From positions 1-49,593 of the forward strand of contig JAZNAE010000067.1 in assembly GCA_045586385.1 (NCBI GenBank): 49,593 bases of DNA, read 5' to 3'. The stretch comes from Suilimivivens sp045586385. Its GTDB lineage: Bacteria > Bacillota > Clostridia > Lachnospirales > Lachnospiraceae. Each line of letters opens with the position of its first letter. The stretch's first letter is position 1. A model generated the notes under the pieces. That model was not told the DNA's origin. It made no database searches and was given only the letters and a program-made list of their open reading frames with translations. A program made the position numbers and the translations under genes. Below are positions 42,364 through 49,593 of this stretch, piece after piece.

Positions 42364-44227
42364 GGATACCGGAACAGAAAAAGAGACTACCGGCAAAAGA
42401 CGAATCCGTCAAAAAGGTAAGACAAATAAAAAAAGAGTCATTATAACCATACTGTGTGTGCTTGCTGCGGTACTTATTTTTGCAGCCGCCCTTAGCTTCT
42501 TTTTATGGAATGAGGAAAAGAAACAAAAAGCGGCCCTTGTAGAAGTGCAAGTACCCATTGAGGAGCAGCAAAAACCGGTCGCGACACCTGAGCCGGAAGC
42601 AGAAAATCCACCGGTGGGAGAAGATGTACTTGCCCATATGATTGCGGCAGCGGATATGGTGGATGAGGTCTACAAACAAAGACCTCCCAGTGTAGAAGTG
42701 ACGGAGGCAAATGCTGCAGATTTTGCAACCATATCTTCCTGTGTAATTGGGGAAGGCAGCAAAGTACAGGTGACTGTGGAATCAGACAAGATTCCCATCA
42801 GTGATGATAAATATTATTACTTATTTGCCATTGATACCTTTGATACGACCATTGGTGAATCTGACGAAAGCCTTGATAAGGTATATAAAGACAGCGAGAT
42901 GCATTTGTCAGCCAACTTAAACTATAATACATCAAGTAGCAGGCTGTTTGATAAATTTGTGGTGGCGGTGAAAAAGGATGGGAAATACGTGCAGGTGAGC
43001 CGTCCGAAGTATATTACCAATCCGGAGGCGATTGCAAGATATTCCTCTGTTTATATGACACCTGCATCCATCAAGGGAGTTTTGGTAGATCCCCACAGAC
43101 TTAGGGGAGGCGAATTAGACGACCTCGGTGTAAAGCAGGCGGCATATAATATTCCAATTGCCAGACTCCTTGGACAGACCACCAGCCCCAATCACCCGAC
43201 AATATATTACACCTATAACGGAAGAACCTATGCGATTAACGGACAGATAGTTGCTGAATATGACATTGTATTTGGAAATCTTACAGCTAAAGGAATTACG
43301 ACTACGGCAATACTACTGAATAACTATTCTTCGTCCCAATTACAATTGATTCATCCAAATGCAAGAAGCGGAAGCCAGGCACCTTACTACATGTTTAACG
43401 CAGCACAGGAAGACGGCGTGGAGTGTATGGCGGCAGTAGCTACTTTCCTTGCAGAACGTTATTCTAATAATACCCACGGAAGAATTTCCAACTGGGTGAT
43501 TGCAAATGAGATTAATGCCAGAAAAGAATGGAATCATTATGCGCATGTTGACATAGAAACCTATGTGGAAGAATATGCGAAAGGCTTTAGAGTATTCTAT
43601 AACGCAATTAAGAGTGTTAGCAGCAGTGCCCGGATTTATATGCCTATTGACCAGCAGTGGGACAGAAACTTAAAGAATAACCCGGATTATGATGGTAAGG
43701 ATATTGTGGATACCTTCAGCAGAAATATTAAGTCCAAAGGCGATATCGACTGGGGATTGTCCCAACATCCCTATAATGTTCCGCTGACTGAGCCGCGTAT
43801 CTGGAAGGGAACCAAGTATGTAACGCATAGTACAAATTCTTCCTTTATTTCTATGGATAATATAGAATACCTGACCTCTTACATGGAGCAGGACTATCTG
43901 TTAAATCCAAAGGGGGAAGTGCGCAGTATTATTTTAAGTGAACAGGGATATACTTCTACCTCGGGAGAAGCTCTGCAGGCAGCAGCCTTTGCCTATGCAT
44001 ATTATAAAGCGGACAACAATCCCCATATTGATGCATTCCTGTTAAACAGACAGACAGATGCACCGGAAGAGGTGGCACAGGGACTTGCATTTGGATTAAA
44101 TCATTCAAATGGTGTCCATAAGCAGATTTATAATGTGTTTAAATATATAGATACACCGCAGCATGCTCAGTATACGGACTTCGCAAAAGGCATCATAGGA
44201 ATCTCCAGTTGGAGTGAGATATATTAG
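42356..44227 (+). CDS. Secreted or anchored DUF5722 protein (glycosidase-like)
   Basis: 623 residues. Basic N terminus, one membrane helix (about 28-48), charged Pro/Glu linker (about 60-90), a beta-rich domain (about 100-230), then DUF5722 (about 240-620). Segments such as ISNWVIANEINARKEWNH, DWGLSQHPYNVP and IILSEQGYTSTSGEALQAAA suggest a TIM-barrel with Glu acid/base (NEIN) and Glu nucleophile (SEQG), as in clan-A glycosidases. Substrate unknown. Ends at a strong bidirectional terminator. Confidence 0.82.
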   Translation: MNKDTGTEKETTGKRRIRQKGKTNKKRVIITILCVLAAVLIFAAALSFFLWNEEKKQKAALVEVQVPIEEQQKPVATPEPEAENPPVGEDVLAHMIAAADMVDEVYKQRPPSVEVTEANAADFATISSCVIGEGSKVQVTVESDKIPISDDKYYYLFAIDTFDTTIGESDESLDKVYKDSEMHLSANLNYNTSSSRLFDKFVVAVKKDGKYVQVSRPKYITNPEAIARYSSVYMTPASIKGVLVDPHRLRGGELDDLGVKQAAYNIPIARLLGQTTSPNHPTIYYTYNGRTYAINGQIVAEYDIVFGNLTAKGITTTAILLNNYSSSQLQLIHPNARSGSQAPYYMFNAAQEDGVECMAAVATFLAERYSNNTHGRISNWVIANEINARKEWNHYAHVDIETYVEEYAKGFRVFYNAIKSVSSSARIYMPIDQQWDRNLKNNPDYDGKDIVDTFSRNIKSKGDIDWGLSQHPYNVPLTEPRIWKGTKYVTHSTNSSFISMDNIEYLTSYMEQDYLLNPKGEVRSIILSEQGYTSTSGEALQAAAFAYAYYKADNNPHIDAFLLNRQTDAPEEVAQGLAFGLNHSNGVHKQIYNVFKYIDTPQHAQYTDFAKGIIGISSWSEIY

Positions 44228-44247
44228 TGTAGAGATTGTAAATACAA

Positions 44248-44286
44248 AAAACTTCCATTTCGAAAAAAGAACGAAATGGAAGTTTT
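44248..44286. terminator. Bidirectional terminator
   Basis: Perfect 15-bp arms AAAACTTCCATTTCG (44248-44262) and CGAAATGGAAGTTTT (44272-44286) between convergent genes, with T or A runs on both sides. Confidence 0.9.
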
Positions 44287-44288
44287 GT

Positions 44289-45032
44289 TTATTGGTGGTG
44301 ACTCCAAAGTATGGTTTCTGAGCCATTATCATCTACATAAACGACCTTGTGTATATCATGAAATTCCAAATGGCACATCTGGTGTTGATAATTCTTTGCT
44401 TTGTTATTAAAAAGAGTAGTTTTAAAGGACGTGACGTAAAGGGTATGATCTTTGATTTCACTTTCTATGGTCCGCAAAAAATAATCGGAACTGACAGAAA
44501 TAACAGTTGCAAATTTACATTTTTCAATGGTATCTTCCGTCAACGCAATATTGCCGATCTGCGGGATTTGTACCTGAATGGGTTCCGAAGAATCATCTTC
44601 GCCGGCAAAAATAGTTACCGTTTCGGAAAGCTGGGAATTATCTGTTTGATTTTCTTTCAGATCTTCCAGTTCATATACATCTGCGGAAACAAAAACATCA
44701 TCCGGTTCTATATCTTTGACCGGCGTATGAAACATCAGATTTAGTAAAAGGAAAAAAATGAGCGCGACAGCAGAAACAGATAAGGTGATGGTTCTGATTT
44801 TACCTATCATTTTATTTTTCACCTGTTTTAGACTGCTTGCCATGGTTATATCTTCAGGTGTGGCAGATTCCTTCTTAGCAAAGCCGTCTGTTTCTTTCAT
44901 GGTATTGTAAGTATGCCGGCATGTTTCGCATTCGGACAGATGCTGTTTTACAGCCTGCTTACTTTCTTCATGGCATACATCATCGATGTATAACGGTAGT
45001 AAATCTTTAATTATTTCACAAGGATATGTCAT
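44289..45032 (-). CDS. Anti-sigma factor with zinc-finger domain (zf-HC2)
   Basis: 247 residues. N-terminal ZAS motif CHEESKQAVKQHLSECETCR (His and Cys ligands), one membrane helix (about 83-103), extracytoplasmic C-terminal domain of about 140 residues. Start overlaps the sigma gene by four bases. Holds the ECF sigma factor inactive at the membrane until an unknown signal. Confidence 0.88.
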   Translation of the reverse strand: MTYPCEIIKDLLPLYIDDVCHEESKQAVKQHLSECETCRHTYNTMKETDGFAKKESATPEDITMASSLKQVKNKMIGKIRTITLSVSAVALIFFLLLNLMFHTPVKDIEPDDVFVSADVYELEDLKENQTDNSQLSETVTIFAGEDDSSEPIQVQIPQIGNIALTEDTIEKCKFATVISVSSDYFLRTIESEIKDHTLYVTSFKTTLFNNKAKNYQHQMCHLEFHDIHKVVYVDDNGSETILWSHHQ

Positions 45033-45502
45033 TCCAAGTCCTCCTTTATCATAATTTTTGCTCTGTAATAAGTAACCCTTGCCCAGCTTTCTGTCTTGTG
45101 AAACAGAGTTGCGATTTGGGCAAATGACAATTCGCCAAAAGTCCGTAGCCAGAAGATTTCTTTATATGGTTCTTGCAGCCTGTGTAAGACTTTATGTATG
45201 GCATAAGCGGTTTCTTTGTCTGTAAATTGCTTTTCGATATTTTCCTCAGAAAGGATGATTTCAAGGGGATAATCTACATGTCTGTTTTGCTTTTTGACAT
45301 GTGTAAAAAAAGTATTCTTGGCAATGTTGCAAAGCCATGTACTGATTTTACAATTACCCTGAAAGTGATCAATCTTTTTTAGTGCTTTGAAAAATGTTTC
45401 TTGTGTGATTTCCTCTGCCAATGTAGGATTTTGACACAGACCTAACACAAACTTATATACTTCCGAAAAGTATGTTGCATATATTTGGTCAAAGTCTTCC
45501 AC
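45029..45502 (-). CDS. ECF-type RNA polymerase sigma factor
   Basis: 157 residues from GTG 45502 (GGAGGTG upstream). Region 2 (YATYFSEVYKFVLGLCQNPT, AEEITQETFFKALKKI, STWLCNIAKNTFF) and region 4 (RLQEPYKEIFWLRTFGELSF, AQIATLFHKTESWARV). Group IV sigma. Forms an operon with its anti-sigma factor and probably transcribes itself from the promoter at 45525-45553. Confidence 0.92.
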   Translation of the reverse strand: MEDFDQIYATYFSEVYKFVLGLCQNPTLAEEITQETFFKALKKIDHFQGNCKISTWLCNIAKNTFFTHVKKQNRHVDYPLEIILSEENIEKQFTDKETAYAIHKVLHRLQEPYKEIFWLRTFGELSFAQIATLFHKTESWARVTYYRAKIMIKEDLE

Positions 45503-45524
45503 AATTTCACCTCCTTATCAACTA

Positions 45525-45553
45525 TTAGACTCAAGGAATGAAAATTCGTTACA
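45525..45553 (-). promoter_or_regulatory. Probable ECF-type promoter of the sigma operon
   Basis: On the minus strand TGTAAC (45553-45548), 17 bp, GTCTAA (45530-45525). This fits the -35 TGTAAC and -10 GTC-type boxes used by ECF factors and suggests autoregulation. Confidence 0.6.
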
Positions 45554-45572
45554 AATTATTTTCAAAAATAAA

Positions 45573-45598
45573 GTGGCGCATCAAAAGAGCTGCGCCAC
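45573..45598 (-). terminator. Terminator of the DUF4364/radical SAM unit
   Basis: GTGGCGCA (45573-45580) and TGCGCCAC (45591-45598), T-rich on the minus strand (TTTATTTTTG). One arm lies inside the last codons of the DUF4364 gene. Confidence 0.75.
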
Positions 45599-46093
45599 AA
45601 TGTATTGGTAGATGTCCTGATTCTTTTTCTGCCAGTTATCGCAGATGGAGGCGGCAGTATTTTCATCCGGTACAGAGATGGTAATGTCGATGAGATTAAT
45701 GCCCTTATCCTTTGCGACCAGATGAGATTCAAACTCGCCGGTTGTTGATTTATAGTAATCTGCAAGAATGGAAACTTCGTTCCGCATTGCAATTTCGTTC
45801 TGTTTAAAGAATTCATCAATTTCCTCTTTTATGGTAGGACTGATTTGATTGCTAAAGAAGTTAAGCGTCTCAGAACCGTCCTTTGTCAGAACAAGATGTG
45901 TCCTGTTTCTGATGGACTGTGCCGTAAGAAGACCTGCATCAATCAGTTCTCCGATAGCCTGTTGCAAGGTAAGGAAATTGGTGTATTCACGCTCTAAAAT
46001 AAAGTCACCAATCTGCGCCTTGGTCAGAGGAAAGTCCACACGGCTTAACATATATAATACAATTAATTTGTAAAGGGTTAACGGTTCTGCCAT
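45581..46093 (-). CDS. DUF4364 family protein
   Basis: 170 residues. Winged-helix-like N-terminal part (LTKAQIGDFILEREYTNFLT, LQQAIGELIDAGLL), then an alpha/beta tail. Matches the DUF4364 family of Clostridia, thought to be DNA-binding. Start overlaps the end of the radical SAM gene by 16 bases, with GGAGA upstream. Confidence 0.85.
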   Translation of the reverse strand: MAEPLTLYKLIVLYMLSRVDFPLTKAQIGDFILEREYTNFLTLQQAIGELIDAGLLTAQSIRNRTHLVLTKDGSETLNFFSNQISPTIKEEIDEFFKQNEIAMRNEVSILADYYKSTTGEFESHLVAKDKGINLIDITISVPDENTAASICDNWQKKNQDIYQYIVAQLF

Positions 46094-47049
46094 AGGTTCT
46101 CCTTTCCTTCAGCAATAAAGCGTTTGCCCTGATATGCAGAGCGAAGCTTCATTTCATGGTGTAGAGTATTAAGTACTCCTTTTTTATCCGTGCTCCATAA
46201 TGGGGCAAGCAACAGTTTTCTCGGTGCATCACCGGTTACTCTGTGAATTACAATATCCGGACGAAGTAGCTCAATGCAATCAATCAGCGTTACTATATAA
46301 TCGTTCTTATCTTTAAAACTGCATATAAAGTCCGGGTTGGACAGATAGATATCTGCAAGGTCCGTCTCTTTTAATATGTGCAGTAACTGAAATTTCACAC
46401 CCCATATGGGCAAGCTGTTTAAATATGAAACAGATGCCAGCATATCCTCATGAGATTCACCGGGAAGTCCCAAAATCAAATGGACAATCACCGGAATTTT
46501 CCTTGCATGCAAATGGGTAACAGCTTTTTGAAAACAGGAGAGGGGATATCCCCGCCTGATAAAGGTAGCGGTTTCTTCCTTTATGGTTTGCAGACCAAGT
46601 TCCACCCAGATAAATTTGTCGGGATATGATTTCTGCAACTTTTTAAGTAGGTCAAGAACTTCTTTCGGAAGACAATCCGGTCTTGTGGCAATGGAAATGC
46701 CTGCCACTGATTCCTCCGAAAGGGCGGCATCATAGATGGCTTCTAAATAGGAAACAGGTGCGTAAGTGTTGGTATATGCCTGAAAATAGGCAATGTATTT
46801 TGAACCTGTTTTCTTGCCGGATAAGCGTTCCTTGCCGGCGGCAAGTGCTTCTTTTATTTGCTCCGGGGAAGAAAGTCTTTCGGCAAAGTCGCCGCTTCCG
46901 CCACTACTGCAGAAGATGCATCCTCTTGTACCCAGGCTACCGTCTCTGTTGGGGCAGGTAAAGCCTGCATCAAGGGCAATCTTATATAATTTTTCACCAA
47001 ATGTTTCTTGGCAGTAAGCATTCAAGGAATAATAGGGTTTGCTGTCCAT
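46078..47049 (-). CDS. Radical SAM protein, TIGR01212/YhcC family
   Basis: 323 residues from ATG 47049; the TTG-initiated extension at 47061 would overlap the malic enzyme and has no ribosome binding site. Cluster motif CPNRDGSLGTRGCIFCSSGG binds 4Fe-4S through three Cys, followed by GSGDF. Other family segments: YFQAYTNTYAP, ISIATRPDCLP and ELGLQTIKEET. Substrate of the family is not established with certainty. Confidence 0.9.
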   Translation of the reverse strand: MDSKPYYSLNAYCQETFGEKLYKIALDAGFTCPNRDGSLGTRGCIFCSSGGSGDFAERLSSPEQIKEALAAGKERLSGKKTGSKYIAYFQAYTNTYAPVSYLEAIYDAALSEESVAGISIATRPDCLPKEVLDLLKKLQKSYPDKFIWVELGLQTIKEETATFIRRGYPLSCFQKAVTHLHARKIPVIVHLILGLPGESHEDMLASVSYLNSLPIWGVKFQLLHILKETDLADIYLSNPDFICSFKDKNDYIVTLIDCIELLRPDIVIHRVTGDAPRKLLLAPLWSTDKKGVLNTLHHEMKLRSAYQGKRFIAEGKENLWQNR

Positions 47050-47050
47050 A

Positions 47051-48205
47051 TTAGCGAACAATGTGTGCTTTTACAGCTTCGGCTACAGCATCAGCTACCT
47101 GAGGGTCAAATGCTTCCGGCATTATATTATCTTCATTTAATTTGTCATCGGGTACCAAAGATGCAAGCGCATTTGCAGCAGCAAGCTTCATATCCTCTGT
47201 AATCTGCGGTGCGCGTCCTTCTAAAGCACCCTTAAAGATACCGGGGAAAGCTACCACGTTATTAATCTGGTTGGGAAAATCACTTCTTCCGGTTCCCACG
47301 ATTCTTGCACCGGCTTTCTTTGCAACATCAGGCATGATTTCCGGTACGGGATTGGAGAGTGCAAAAATGATGGCATCTTTGTTCATGGAAGAAACCATTT
47401 CTTCATTTACTACACCGGGAGCAGAAACACCCACAAAGATGTCTGCGTCTTTCAAAGCATCTGCAAGTAAGCCGCTTTCATTATTCGGGTTAGTAGTTTC
47501 AGCCATTTTCTGCTTCATCCAGTTTAAATCCGTTCTGGATTTGGAAATAATACCTTTGGTATCACACATCAGTATATTGGTAAATCCGTAAGTTAGTAAC
47601 AGTTTGGTGATGGCCACGCCGGCACTTCCCGCACCGTTTATGACTACCTTACAGTTTTCTTTCTGTTTTCCTACAATTTTCAGTGAGTTGATAATTCCGG
47701 CAAGAACGACGATGGCAGTACCATGCTGGTCATCGTGAAATACGGGAATATCAAGAATCTCTTTCAAACGCTCTTCGATTTCAAAGCATCTGGGAGCGCT
47801 GATATCCTCTAAGTTAATACCTCCAAAGCCCGGAGCAAGATAGGTAACGGTTTTGATGATTTCCTCCGTATCTTGTGTATCAAGACAAATCGGTACAGCG
47901 TTTACACCGCCGAATTCTTTGAAAAGTACAGCTTTTCCTTCCATAACGGGCATGGCAGCATGGGGACCGATATTTCCAAGTCCAAGAACCGCGCTTCCGT
48001 CGGAAACAACCGCAACAGTATTGGCTTTCATGGTATAGGTGTATGCAGCTTCTTTATTTTCTGCAATGACTTTACAGGGCTCGGCAACGCCGGGGGTATA
48101 GGCAAGGGACAAGTCCTCTCTTGTTTTAACGGGGGATTTGGAAACGGTTTCTAATTTGCCGTTCCATTGTTCGTGGAGCATAAGTGCTTTTTCGTTGGTA
48201 GTCAT
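47051..48205 (-). CDS. NAD(P)-dependent malic enzyme
   Basis: 384 residues from ATG 48205 (GAGGAG seven bases upstream). Segments: LSLAYTPGVAEPCKVIA, VSDGSAVLGLGNIGPHAAMP, EDISAPRCFEIEERL, PVFHDDQHGTAIVVLAGI (metal Asp), INGAGSAGVAITKLL (Rossmann loop) and FALSNPVPEIMP. Short bacterial form without a PTA domain. Converts malate to pyruvate and CO2. Confidence 0.95.
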   Translation of the reverse strand: MTTNEKALMLHEQWNGKLETVSKSPVKTREDLSLAYTPGVAEPCKVIAENKEAAYTYTMKANTVAVVSDGSAVLGLGNIGPHAAMPVMEGKAVLFKEFGGVNAVPICLDTQDTEEIIKTVTYLAPGFGGINLEDISAPRCFEIEERLKEILDIPVFHDDQHGTAIVVLAGIINSLKIVGKQKENCKVVINGAGSAGVAITKLLLTYGFTNILMCDTKGIISKSRTDLNWMKQKMAETTNPNNESGLLADALKDADIFVGVSAPGVVNEEMVSSMNKDAIIFALSNPVPEIMPDVAKKAGARIVGTGRSDFPNQINNVVAFPGIFKGALEGRAPQITEDMKLAAANALASLVPDDKLNEDNIMPEAFDPQVADAVAEAVKAHIVR

Positions 48206-48257
48206 ATGGATTCTCCTCTTTATATTCATCTTTTAATTAATCAATACAACACTATAT

Positions 48258-48286
48258 ATTCTATAATAATTAAACCGCCTGTGCAA
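48258..48286 (-). promoter_or_regulatory. Promoter of the malic enzyme gene
   Basis: On the minus strand TTGCAC (48286-48281), 17 bp, TAGAAT (48263-48258). Confidence 0.65.
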
Positions 48287-48302
48287 GACAAAACCTATGT
48301 AT

Positions 48303-49061
48303 TTACCAGACAATAGTTTGCAGGGCTTCCGCTAACCGCTTGGCAATAAAAGGGTTGATTTTAACAGTCACACCGGTGGTAAGTTCTATCTTAAAATGAG
48401 AGTGTTTCCGGTAATAAGCAAGATTGATGAGGGTATTGTCATTTACAAGAAACATATGGGTGTACATGGCAATCTGGTCATAAAAATTAATCATGTCCGT
48501 CTGGAAGGTAACAGGTTTTTTGTCTTTTAAATAAACAGTGGTAAAGACACCTTTGGTGGTTGCATAGATAATGTCATCTTCAAGGACATAGAAAGTTCCT
48601 TCTTTAGAACGGAGCTCGATGGTAGGTGTTTTCTTCGAAAATTCTGCCAGTGCATGCTCAATTATTTGTGATAACTCAGCCGCCTTAATCGGTTTTTGCA
48701 TATGCAATAAATTGGCTGGACAAGGTGAGAGTGCCTGCGATTGTTCCTGATAGTTTACCTTGGAAGAACACAGGACGATGGGAGCAGTGACACCTTTGTC
48801 AATCAGAAAAAGTGCGAGAGATAGCCCACTGCTTATGTCTTTGCTATTCGCTGTACCTGCTGCAGGATTTAGTTCGATGACACTCGTGTCAATTAAATAC
48901 AAATCATACATAAGGGGCTTATTTATTAACGTTTCTATATTGCCGAAATAGTCAGCATAGAAGGCCCCATCAGTATTTTTCCGTTTGTCTGCTTCGCGAC
49001 CCAGCAGACGTTCTGTCTGTTTTCTGTCCGCAATATTATCATCACATACCGCAATATGCAT
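48303..49061 (-). CDS. Second LytTR-family response regulator
   Basis: 252 residues. Receiver-like domain (MHIAVCDDN, YDLYLIDTS with Asp58 as likely phosphoacceptor, MQKPIKAAEL), longer than usual between strands, then LytTR domain (about 150-252): IIYATTKGVFTTVYL, FLVNDNTLINLAYYRKH and VTVKINPFIAKRL. GGAGGG precedes the ATG. No kinase gene adjacent. An AAACCGGTTT palindrome (about 49080-49089) sits directly upstream. Confidence 0.85.
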   Translation of the reverse strand: MHIAVCDDNIADRKQTERLLGREADKRKNTDGAFYADYFGNIETLINKPLMYDLYLIDTSVIELNPAAGTANSKDISSGLSLALFLIDKGVTAPIVLCSSKVNYQEQSQALSPCPANLLHMQKPIKAAELSQIIEHALAEFSKKTPTIELRSKEGTFYVLEDDIIYATTKGVFTTVYLKDKKPVTFQTDMINFYDQIAMYTHMFLVNDNTLINLAYYRKHSHFKIELTTGVTVKINPFIAKRLAEALQTIVW

Positions 49062-49109
49062 CGTATTCCCTCCCGTTTTAAACCGGTTTTATCCCAAAAA
49101 GAAAGAAAA

Positions 49110-49131
49110 AAGCTGCAAAAAATTGCAGCTT
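49110..49131 (-). terminator. Terminator of the DUF1294 gene
   Basis: AAGCTGCAA (49110-49118) and TTGCAGCTT (49123-49131), followed on the minus strand by TTTTCTTTCTTTTT. Confidence 0.85.
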
Positions 49132-49138
49132 AAGCAGA

Positions 49139-49432
49139 CTACATAATAGCAATTGTATAAGGGCCGTTTAAGAATGCAATTACTAAAATAATTTGAACTG
49201 CTAAAATAAACGGCATCCCATAGACAAAGTACCAGTGTCTTGTTTTATGACGGAACATATACATGCCTAAAATAGAACCGATGCTTCCGCCTATGATTGC
49301 AACGATAAAAAGGGTTGCTTCCGGAATCCGGAAGGCCCTCTTTTTCGCTTTATGCTTATCGATGCCCATGAGGGCAAATCCGACGATGTTTACAATTACA
49401 AAATAAACAATAAGTAAAGTAATTACGCTCAT
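49139..49432 (-). CDS. DUF1294 small membrane protein
   Basis: 97 residues, three hydrophobic segments. DKHKAKKRAFRIPEATL, GGSIGSILGMYMFRHKTRH and FVYGMPFILA are typical of DUF1294. Function unknown. AAAGGA precedes the ATG. Confidence 0.88.
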   Translation of the reverse strand: MSVITLLIVYFVIVNIVGFALMGIDKHKAKKRAFRIPEATLFIVAIIGGSIGSILGMYMFRHKTRHWYFVYGMPFILAVQIILVIAFLNGPYTIAIM

Positions 49433-49455
49433 GGTAATCCTTTCTGATTTACAAA

Positions 49456-49593
49456 TTACAGTTCACCGCGCTCCTGCATTTTCATTGCACGTACTTTGGT
49501 AGAAAGACCAAAGAGGTTAATGAAACCTTCTGCATCATGGTGGTCATATAAATCACCGGTTGTAAAGGAAGCAATGCTTTCATTGTACAGTGA
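49456..49593 (-). CDS. argG: Argininosuccinate synthase, C-terminal end (partial)
   Basis: The last 45 codons, beginning outside the window. LYNESIASFTTGDLYDHHDA and EGFINLFGLSTKVRAM match the C-terminal end of ArgG, which joins citrulline and aspartate in arginine synthesis. Confidence 0.85.
   Translation of the reverse strand, partial: SLYNESIASFTTGDLYDHHDAEGFINLFGLSTKVRAMKMQERGEL

Overview
The window looks like a chromosomal segment of a gut-type Clostridium relative, most likely Lachnospiraceae. This rests on gene content and style, not on a marker gene: a spoVAD fragment, DUF4250, DUF4364 and DUF5722 proteins, a cytoplasmic GH10 and a GH43 hydrolase, strong GGAGG ribosome binding sites, a HrcA/CIRCE heat-shock operator at clpB, and moderate-to-low GC. 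No rRNA, tRNA or CRISPR array was seen.

Layout. (1) 1-4640 is the right end of an integrative element. It holds a partial surface-type protein, a frameshifted small gene, a divergent XRE repressor, a sigma-like protein with a partner HTH protein, a structured non-coding stretch, a small protein and a large serine recombinase. The recombinase lies directly against a 5'-truncated spoVAD, so the element appears to have entered that sporulation gene. (2) 5060-27690 is the most unusual part. It contains an odd solute-binding lipoprotein, a split (p)ppGpp synthetase/hydrolase pair, a membrane acyltransferase, a STAS protein, a sensor-PP2C-HATPase protein, a 5'-nucleotidase lipoprotein, three related secreted proteins with an HxH...CxC motif, two related polytopic membrane proteins, and a five-gene minus-strand operon (LytTR regulator, surface protein, sensor kinase, amino-acid permease, ABC ATPase), followed by a dicarboxylate/amino-acid symporter. 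(3) 27697-33811 holds an AraC regulator divergent from GH10 xylanase, MATE, iron alcohol dehydrogenase and MFS genes. (4) 33875-44227 holds clpB, a D,D-carboxypeptidase, DUF4250, a polysaccharide deacetylase, GH43, rarA and a DUF5722 protein. (5) 44289-49593, all on the minus strand, holds an ECF sigma/anti-sigma pair, DUF4364, a radical SAM protein, malic enzyme, a second LytTR regulator, DUF1294 and the end of argG.

How region 2 works together (inference). Three proteins carry the same RsbW-like HATPase domain: a PP2C phosphatase, an ABC amino-acid ATPase (at its C terminus) and a sodium symporter (at its N terminus). A stand-alone STAS protein is encoded beside the phosphatase. This suggests that a partner-switching circuit acts directly on nutrient transporters. 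Four copies of a 40-bp two-part direct repeat with a 20-bp period lie upstream of the solute-binding protein, two of the secreted proteins and the symporter. All stand at the same distance (24-25 bp) from a -10 box, behind a weak -35. They look like activator sites, plausibly for the LytTR regulator encoded in the same locus. Together these suggest a two-layer sensing and uptake system, with transcription controlled by the kinase and LytTR regulator and activity controlled by STAS, PP2C and HATPase domains. I do not recognise this combination as a described system.
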